This document shows positions 1 through 3,871 of a stretch of DNA of 5,162 bases, piece by piece (the first letter of the stretch is position 1; the number at the start of each line of letters is the position of its first letter). The stretch spans positions 1 through 5,162 of the forward strand of contig CAMDQV010000170.1 of the NCBI GenBank assembly GCA_945906015.1. Direction: 5' to 3'. The DNA is from Pedobacter schmidteae. GTDB lineage: Bacteria > Bacteroidota > Bacteroidia > Sphingobacteriales > Sphingobacteriaceae. The translations under genes and the position numbers were made by a program. The notes beneath the pieces were generated by a model that worked only from the letters and a program-made list of their open reading frames with translations, ran no database searches and was not told where the DNA came from.

Positions 1-252
1 AATAAAAACAGAATCAACAGCGCCATTCGCTCCTATACAATAATTAGAAATGATTTGGTAATCCTTAACATGAAGTAAAGCGGCAACAGGAACAAGTCCT
101 ATATCTACCTTATTTTCAATAAGTTTACTTGCGCAATCTGAAGGAATATCTAAGCTTAATTCTATTTCATCCAGAATACGTGAATGCATTAATCCATAAA
201 CGAAAGGCTTGGAATTGGTATAGGAAACTGCAGATACTTTTATCTTATTCAA
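1..252 (-). CDS. mqnA: Chorismate dehydratase MqnA (menaquinone synthesis), N-terminal part
   Basis: First 84 residues only; the gene continues past base 1. MqnA removes water from chorismate to give 3-[(1-carboxyvinyl)oxy]benzoate, the first step of the futalosine pathway to menaquinone, in the cytoplasm. The translation begins with a start-type KIKVSAVSYTNSKPFVYG strand and has DIPSDCASKL (residues 35-44) and VDIGLVPVAALL (49-60), the usual periplasmic-binding-protein-like MqnA pattern. Asn13 in the YTNSKP segment matches the position of a conserved active-site Asn in the family (recalled from the family, not tested here). The start is TTG at 252-250, whose last two bases are shared with the TGA stop of the upstream phosphatase gene (TTGA overlap); no ATG in this frame would keep the conserved first strand. 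It is the third gene of the mqnE-phosphatase-mqnA unit, so it is probably translated by coupling. Family assignment is firm; the symbol follows from it and from the mqnE neighbour. Confidence 0.9.
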   Translation of the reverse strand, partial: MNKIKVSAVSYTNSKPFVYGLMHSRILDEIELSLDIPSDCASKLIENKVDIGLVPVAALLHVKDYQIISNYCIGANGAVDSVFI

Positions 253-878
253 AACTGATCTGATGGGAATTCTAAATGGTTAGTATTATTAAAATCAAGG
301 ATATGAAATTCTTTTCCATCAAATCCAATTTTATAAAGTGTAGTGTTTGAGTGAGGAAAAGTATCCATTTCAGTTAGTGGTTGATTGGTCAATAGGCAAA
401 GTAATAAACGCATGGCACGCCCATGCATGCATATTAATATATTTTTGTCATTATTTTCTTCTCTTAATTTTTCAAGTACGATTAACTGACGTTCCTTAAC
501 CTCCAAGGGGCTTTCGCCATGCTCAAATTTGTGATGAAGTTGACCAGCTCTCCAGTTATGTGTTATCTTTTCAAAATCTGCTCTAATTTGTTCAGTACTT
601 TCTTGACCTTCATGAATACCCCATCCTAATTCATCTAAACCAGGATATTGGGTCCATGGTATATAGCTATCAATAAATTTTTGAACAGTTTGATGGGTTC
701 TTTTTAAACTTGAAGTATAGATAGTGTCAAACGGAATATGTTTGTAGGCTCTGTAAAATGCATCGGCCTGATCTCTACCTTTTTCATTTAATTCAGAATC
801 CATTCCACGACCCTGAACAATACCGAGCTTGTTCAGATCTGTTTCACCATGCCGGATTATATAAATTATTTTCTTCAA
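249..878 (-). CDS. Histidine phosphatase family protein (phosphoglycerate mutase-like)
   Basis: A 209-residue protein of the histidine phosphatase superfamily, branch 1, close to the usual length for small bacterial members. The phospho-acceptor motif RHGETD is at residues 9-14 with His10 as the catalytic histidine. SSLKRTHQT (56-64) carries the supporting arginine Arg60, LDELGWGIHEG (81-91) carries the likely acid Glu83, and CMHGRAMR (150-157) carries the second histidine His152. All core residues are present, so it should be an active phosphomonoesterase; the substrate cannot be read from the sequence. The start is TTG at 878-876, overlapping the mqnE stop (TTGA); the next in-frame ATG is Met26 and would remove the catalytic RHG, so TTG must be used. 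It sits between mqnE and mqnA with overlaps on both sides, so it is co-transcribed with menaquinone genes. No phosphatase step is known in the futalosine pathway, so a direct role there is only a guess. Confidence 0.92.
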   Translation of the reverse strand: MKKIIYIIRHGETDLNKLGIVQGRGMDSELNEKGRDQADAFYRAYKHIPFDTIYTSSLKRTHQTVQKFIDSYIPWTQYPGLDELGWGIHEGQESTEQIRADFEKITHNWRAGQLHHKFEHGESPLEVKERQLIVLEKLREENNDKNILICMHGRAMRLLLCLLTNQPLTEMDTFPHSNTTLYKIGFDGKEFHILDFNNTNHLEFPSDQF

Positions 879-2068
879 TTGATCACAGGTAATTGATAAT
901 ATTTAGGCTTTTCCATTTCCGGAAATTGATACTCATTATAATCTGTTATGACATTATACAAAGTGTCGCGCTCTACCGGATGTCTCCCAATTTGTTTGAT
1001 CAGCTCTACTAATTCCTGAGTACTCATTGCAGGATGTTGTTCTTCAGCTCCAGCCATTGAATAGATCTTCGTAGTATCATCTAATGTGCCGTCAATATCA
1101 TCTACACCAAAATTTAGTGATAATTGTGCCGTGCTACGACTAATCATTGCCCAATAGGCTTTGATATGATCAAAGTTATCTAGGTATATTCTAGAAATTG
1201 CATAATTCCTAAGATCTTCGATTACAGAAACTTCAGGTATATGTGACATTTGATTATCTTGATTTCTAAATTTAAGAGGAATAAATGTTTGAAAACCGCC
1301 TGTTCTATCTTGTAATGTCCTTAATTGATCAAGATGATCAACGCGATGTTTAAATTCTTCAATATGACCGTATAGCATAGTTGCATTTGATCGCATACCT
1401 AATTTATGCCATTCTTCATGTATTTGCAGCCATTGCTCTCCAGTACATTTATCTTTTGCAATTATTTCTCTGATTTCGGGAGCAAATATCTCTGCTCCAC
1501 CACCAGGAATAGAGTTAAGACCTGCTTCTTTCATTAATTTCATTCCTGAAGCATAATCAATCTTAGCTTTTTTAAATATATAATGATATTCAACAGGTGT
1601 TAAGGCTTTTATATGAAGTTCAGGTCTGTGTTTACGAATAGCAGTAAAGAGTTCTGAGTAAAATTTCAAATCATACTGAGGTAAAACTCCCCCAACAAGG
1701 TGTACTTCTGTTACAGGCTGCCCGTCGTATTTTTTAACGATTTCAAGCATTTCATCCATCGCATACTCCCAGCCTTGAGATTTTTCTTTAATCAGGACTG
1801 AATAAGAACAGAATTTACAATCATAGATACATAAATTGGTAGGCTCAATATGAAAATTTCGATTAAAATAAGTTTTGTGGCCGTGTCGCTTTTCCCGAAT
1901 ATAATTGGCAAGTACGCCCAAATACCCTAATTCGGCTTTTTCATAAAGTAAAATGCCTTGATCAATAGAAATACGTTGATTTGATCTAACCTTTTCTGCA
2001 ATATTCTTGAGTTCTGCAGAAAGATTTGAATCCTGTATGAGTAGGTCTAGGTTTGTCTCAGCTTTCAT
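875..2068 (-). CDS. mqnE: Aminofutalosine synthase MqnE (radical SAM)
   Basis: A 397-residue radical SAM enzyme, normal length for the family. MqnE adds the 5'-deoxyadenosyl radical from SAM to the enolpyruvyl group of the MqnA product, giving 6-amino-6-deoxyfutalosine, the second step of futalosine-route menaquinone synthesis. The [4Fe-4S] cluster motif CxxxCxxC is Cys80, Cys84, Cys87 (CIYDCKFC), followed by VHLVGG (122-127), the signature PGGGAEIF (188-195), RSNATMLYGH (226-235), TGGFQTFIPL (256-265) and HIKAYW (301-306). The TEVHLVGG and SIPGGGAEIF patterns fit MqnE rather than the related cyclase MqnC. A GTG at 2092 would add eight residues, but it lies upstream of the -7 promoter box at 2089-2081, so the ATG at 2068 is chosen. 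First gene of the unit; its TGA stop overlaps the TTG start of the phosphatase gene. No cluster residue is missing. Confidence 0.95.
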   Translation of the reverse strand: MKAETNLDLLIQDSNLSAELKNIAEKVRSNQRISIDQGILLYEKAELGYLGVLANYIREKRHGHKTYFNRNFHIEPTNLCIYDCKFCSYSVLIKEKSQGWEYAMDEMLEIVKKYDGQPVTEVHLVGGVLPQYDLKFYSELFTAIRKHRPELHIKALTPVEYHYIFKKAKIDYASGMKLMKEAGLNSIPGGGAEIFAPEIREIIAKDKCTGEQWLQIHEEWHKLGMRSNATMLYGHIEEFKHRVDHLDQLRTLQDRTGGFQTFIPLKFRNQDNQMSHIPEVSVIEDLRNYAISRIYLDNFDHIKAYWAMISRSTAQLSLNFGVDDIDGTLDDTTKIYSMAGAEEQHPAMSTQELVELIKQIGRHPVERDTLYNVITDYNEYQFPEMEKPKYYQLPVIN

Positions 2069-2080
2069 TATACTATTTAT

Positions 2081-2109
2081 GCAAAAGTACACTATTGTAC
2101 ATCATTCAA
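2081..2109 (-). promoter_or_regulatory. Bacteroidota-type promoter of the mqnE operon
   Basis: On the minus strand TTG at 2109-2107 is followed after 17 bases by TACTTTTGC at 2089-2081, which matches the Bacteroidota sigma consensus TAnnTTTG plus the frequent final C. Transcription would be expected to start roughly 4-7 bases after the box, near 2074-2077, only 6-9 bases before the ATG at 2068. The leader would be almost absent, which fits a lineage that does not rely on Shine-Dalgarno pairing. A run of A residues on this strand (2138-2131) lies upstream and could act as an UP-like element. Predicted by consensus only. Confidence 0.7.
2087..2100. promoter_or_regulatory. Inverted repeat inside the mqnE promoter (possible operator)
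   Basis: GTACA at 2087-2091 and TGTAC at 2096-2100 form a perfect 5-base inverted repeat around CTAT. It covers the promoter spacer and the first bases of the -7 box, a position where a dimeric regulator could block RNA polymerase. Arms this short arise by chance in AT-rich DNA, and no regulator gene is in view. Confidence 0.3.
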
Positions 2110-2258
2110 TATCATTTGCTTGTAAAAGCATTTTTTTTACTCTTTTTTATACTACAGATACATTCATTTGTAATAAATTGGTAAAATGAGCTATCCTTTT
2201 TTATTCTTTATTTAACTTGGTGCCAGAAAAGAGAATATAATTTTTAAATTGATTGATT

Positions 2259-3389
2259 ATGAAGATTGAGACTATCGCTATACACGCTGGTAATACAATA
2301 GATGAGCATACCAAAGGTGCAATTCAGCCTATTACTTTATCTACTACTTTTGAACGCGGAGAGGATGGTGGATATCCCGGAGGATTTGTTTACTCAAGAG
2401 CTGATAATCCAAACAGGAAATCTTTGGAAAATGTAATTGCAAAATTAGAAGGCGCTGTAGAAGCTGCAGCATTTTCATCAGGAAACGCTGCAGGAGGAGC
2501 TGTATTTCAGGCTTTGGGACCTGGTGTACATATAATTGCTCCTGATGATATGTATCATGGACTTCGTAATCAATTAGTACAGGTTTTTTCTGGAATTATT
2601 GATGTAGATTTTGTTGATCTGTCAAATTTAACAACAATAAAAAATGCAATTAAACCCGAAACAAAGTTAATATGGATTGAAACACCTTCAAATCCTTTGT
2701 TAAAGATTTGTGATATTGAAGCGATTACTCTTCTTGCAAAACAGCATAATATAATGGTGGTTTGCGATAATACTTTCAGCACTCCAATGCTTCAACGACC
2801 TTTGGAATTAGGTTGTGATTTAGTTATGCATTCTACGACTAAATATCTTGGCGGACATAGCGACGTAATCGGTGGTGCTTTAGCTACAAAAGAAGACAAT
2901 GATTTTTGGAAAAAGATTAAACGTGTACAGGTTCTTTCAGGCGCTGTTCCTGCCCCATTTGATTGTTATATGACCGTTAGAGGAATTAAAACCTTGCCTT
3001 ATAGAATGAAGGCACATACTGAGAATGCTGTTATTTTAGCTAATTTTCTTGATTCACATGAACTGATTGAAAAGGTATACTATCCTGGATTAATAAATCA
3101 TCCGGGTCATGAGATCGCAAAAAAACAAATGAAGGCATTTGGTGCTATGTTATCTTTTCTGGTAAAGGGTGGATCTGATGAAGCGCGTAAAGTTGTTAAC
3201 TCTGTTAAACTATTTATTCAGGCAACAAGTTTAGGTGGCGTTGAAAGTTTAATTGAGCATAGAGCCTCTGTTGAAGGACCAGATACTAAAACACCTCAAA
3301 ATTTAATTCGGGTTTCTGTTGGTCTGGAGAATTCAGAAGATCTTATTGAAGATTTAAACCAGGCATTGAGTCAACTAAATAAAAATTAA
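2259..3389 (+). CDS. Cystathionine gamma-synthase/gamma-lyase family PLP enzyme
   Basis: A 376-residue fold-type I PLP enzyme of the Cys/Met metabolism family, of usual length. It should be cytosolic and act in trans-sulfuration, most likely joining an activated homoserine to cysteine to give cystathionine (MetB-type), though gamma-lyase activity cannot be excluded. The PLP lysine is Lys195 in HSTTKYLGGHSDVIGG (191-206); Asp170 in CDNTFSTP (169-176) should contact the PLP nitrogen; Tyr45 and Arg47 in YSRADNPNR (45-53) are the phosphate/neighbour-subunit residues; Tyr99 should stack on the ring; Arg351 in LIRVSVGLE should hold the substrate carboxylate. SLGGVESL (324-331) keeps the Glu329 seen in cystathionine-handling enzymes, unlike the metY product downstream. 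The ATG at 2259 is preferred to TTG at 2253, which would add two residues. No convincing TAnnTTTG promoter and no riboswitch are visible in the 190 bases before it, so it is controlled differently from metY. Confidence 0.9.
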   Translation: MKIETIAIHAGNTIDEHTKGAIQPITLSTTFERGEDGGYPGGFVYSRADNPNRKSLENVIAKLEGAVEAAAFSSGNAAGGAVFQALGPGVHIIAPDDMYHGLRNQLVQVFSGIIDVDFVDLSNLTTIKNAIKPETKLIWIETPSNPLLKICDIEAITLLAKQHNIMVVCDNTFSTPMLQRPLELGCDLVMHSTTKYLGGHSDVIGGALATKEDNDFWKKIKRVQVLSGAVPAPFDCYMTVRGIKTLPYRMKAHTENAVILANFLDSHELIEKVYYPGLINHPGHEIAKKQMKAFGAMLSFLVKGGSDEARKVVNSVKLFIQATSLGGVESLIEHRASVEGPDTKTPQNLIRVSVGLENSEDLIEDLNQALSQLNKN

Positions 3390-3395
3390 TTAACT

Positions 3396-3414
3396 GTAAA
3401 TCAATTGATTACAT
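3396..3414 (+). terminator. Weak palindrome after the PLP-enzyme gene, possible terminator
   Basis: TGTAAATCAATTGATTACA, seven bases after the stop codon, is a near-perfect palindrome: AATCAATTGATT (3400-3411) is exact and the outer arms pair with one bulge. It is followed by TTTTC. It lacks GC pairs and an open loop, so as an RNA hairpin it would be weak. Its place between the stop and the next promoter is right for a terminator, but it may equally be a protein site or chance. Confidence 0.3.
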
Positions 3415-3431
3415 TTTCAATAAAAATTAAA

Positions 3432-3464
3432 TTTGGTTTCAATGCCAACATCCTTATATATTTG
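3432..3464 (+). promoter_or_regulatory. Bacteroidota-type promoter of the riboswitch-leader-metY unit
   Basis: TTTG at 3432-3435 and TATATTTG at 3457-3464 match the -33 and -7 elements (TTTG and TAnnTTTG), separated by 21 bases. Transcription should begin near 3468-3471, about 50 bases before the riboswitch, giving a leader of about 400 bases before metY. Supported by consensus and by its position between the upstream gene and the aptamer. Confidence 0.65.
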
Positions 3465-3473
3465 AAATAATAT

Positions 3474-3489
3474 TTGGTAGCAATACCAA
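3474..3489. repeat. Inverted repeat at the predicted transcription start
   Basis: TTGGTA (3474-3479) and TACCAA (3484-3489) are exact inverted copies around GCAA. The repeat begins about ten bases after the -7 box, so it lies at or just after the predicted start. It could be an operator overlapping initiation or a 5'-end hairpin protecting the RNA. A looser TTGG...CCAA pair (3433-3448) lies in the promoter itself. Confidence 0.4.
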
Positions 3490-3496
3490 TCTGTCT

Positions 3497-3517
3497 TCAA
3501 TAAAATTGCTTTATTGA
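3497..3517 (+). repeat. Hairpin directly before the SAM riboswitch
   Basis: TCAATAAA (3497-3504) pairs exactly with TTTATTGA (3510-3517) around the loop ATTGC. The stem ends at the base before the P1 helix of the aptamer (3518), so the two helices could stack end to end. The stem is almost all AU. Its role is unknown; its 3' arm resembles the adjoining P1 strand and could compete with it. Confidence 0.45.
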
Positions 3518-3620
3518 TTTATACAGAAGTGGCGAGAGATCAGGCTCTATGACCCACTGACAACCCCCCGATCGGTTTCGGGGAAGGTGCCAATTCCTGT
3601 CCCGAAAGGGAAACTATAAA
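3518..3620 (+). promoter_or_regulatory. SAM-I (S-box) riboswitch
   Basis: The region has the full S-box layout. P1 is TTTATA (3518-3523) with TATAAA (3615-3620). P2 is AGTGG (3528-3532) with CCACT (3554-3558), and an inner GAG (3534-3536) with CTC (3545-3547) beyond a kink-turn-like internal loop containing ATGA. P3 is CCCCGA (3566-3571) with TCGGGG (3578-3583). P4 is TCCC (3600-3603) with GGGA (3608-3611) around a GAAA tetraloop. The conserved GACAACC (3560-3566) and AAGGTGCCAATTCC (3584-3597) joints are present. The P2 loop CAGG (3541-3544) can pair with CCTG (3596-3599) as the expected pseudoknot, swapped relative to the CTGG/CCAG common in Firmicutes. It binds S-adenosylmethionine and normally lowers expression when SAM is plentiful. 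There is no stem plus U-run right after it; the next element is the ATG of a small cysteine-rich ORF 11 bases on. Confidence 0.93.
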
Positions 3621-3631
3621 CACATATTGAA

Positions 3632-3760
3632 ATGAAAAAAGAAAAATCTGCAGTTTCTTTATTTCCCCAAGCGGAAATAAAAATCAAATCCCAAAATCTT
3701 TCCTGCTCATCATCTACATTCAATTGTTGTATGTGCATGCCTTGTTGGTATTGTTGTTAA
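3632..3760 (+). CDS. Cysteine-rich 42-residue ORF, probable leader peptide of metY
   Basis: An ATG 11 bases after the riboswitch opens a 42-codon frame ending TAA at 3758-3760. The first half is lysine-rich and plain (MKKEKSAVSLFPQAEIKIK). The last 18 codons contain seven cysteines: Cys25, Cys32, Cys33, Cys35, Cys38, Cys41 and Cys42, ending CCMCMPCWYCC, with Met34, Met36 and Trp39 between. The final two codons before the stop are both TGT. There is no signal peptide or membrane segment. Position in the leader of a homocysteine-forming gene, cysteine codons crowded at the end, and a hairpin starting at 3767 all suit a leader peptide that senses Cys-tRNA by ribosome stalling. That role is inference. 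A small metal-binding peptide or a peptide precursor is possible, but no maturation gene is in view. I do not recognise the peptide family. Confidence 0.7.
   Translation: MKKEKSAVSLFPQAEIKIKSQNLSCSSSTFNCCMCMPCWYCC
3658..3681 (+). repeat. Nine-base-pair hairpin within the leader ORF
   Basis: TTTATTTCC (3658-3666) pairs exactly with GGAAATAAA (3673-3681) around CCAAGC, inside codons 9-17 of the small ORF and before its cysteine cluster. It is followed by A-rich sequence, so it is not an intrinsic terminator. Its TTTCCC (3662-3667) can instead pair with GGGAAA (3608-3613) of the riboswitch P4/P1 junction, so it might be part of the switching platform. Confidence 0.5.
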
Positions 3761-3766
3761 TTGTTA

Positions 3767-3786
3767 ATTCAAGATAATTCTTGAAT
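3767..3786 (+). promoter_or_regulatory. Hairpin just after the cysteine-rich ORF (possible attenuator)
   Basis: ATTCAAGA (3767-3774) pairs exactly with TCTTGAAT (3779-3786) around TAAT. The stem may be lengthened by ATTGTT (3760-3765) with AACAAT (3795-3800) across internal loops. It starts 7 bases after the leader stop, so a ribosome on the last cysteine codons or the stop would cover its 5' arm. No run of U follows (CCATTTTAAAC), so it is not a standard Rho-independent terminator; control could be through Rho, RNA stability or metY translation. Confidence 0.5.
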
Positions 3787-3789
3787 CCA

Positions 3790-3839
3790 TTTTAAACAAT
3801 GCCCTGATGAGTTACTCTCAATTTCTATTCTTTTAAACA
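3790..3839 (+). repeat. Direct repeat TTTTAAACA in the metY leader
   Basis: Two identical nine-base copies, at 3790-3798 and 3831-3839, lie between the leader ORF and metY. Each contains the self-complementary TTTAAA. In AT-rich leader sequence this may be chance. The rest of 3787-3871 holds no ORF, no TAnnTTTG box and no Shine-Dalgarno site; it becomes A-rich just before the metY ATG, as is usual in Bacteroidota. Confidence 0.25.
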
Positions 3840-3871
3840 TTTATCAAAAAAATATCTAAAAACGTATTATC

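Noticed and set aside
875..2092. Reading the radical SAM gene as mqnC or starting it at GTG 2092.
   Set aside because: The TEVHLVGG and PGGGAEIF segments fit MqnE, and the GTG lies upstream of the -7 promoter box, so it would not be in the transcript.
2117..2138. Terminator-like TGCTT-GTAA-AAGCA followed by eight T on the plus strand.
   Set aside because: The stem is only 5 bp and no plus-strand gene ends upstream; the neighbouring gene runs the other way. The T run is more simply the A-tract upstream of the mqnE promoter.
2007..2189. 60-codon plus-strand ORF over the mqnE 5' end.
   Set aside because: It is antisense to the N-terminus of mqnE and crosses its promoter; no recognisable protein features.
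2163..2220. Possible -7 boxes for the 2259 gene: TTCATTTG (2163-2170) and TAACTTGG (2213-2220).
   Set aside because: Each misses one consensus base and neither has a TTG at the expected spacing; the promoter of this gene could not be placed.
2570..2782. 70-codon minus-strand ORF inside the cystathionine-type enzyme gene.
   Set aside because: Antisense shadow of a well-conserved coding region.
3547..3738. 63-codon minus-strand ORF across the riboswitch and the cysteine-rich ORF.
   Set aside because: Its composition is explained by the complement of the structured aptamer and leader ORF; no protein family features.
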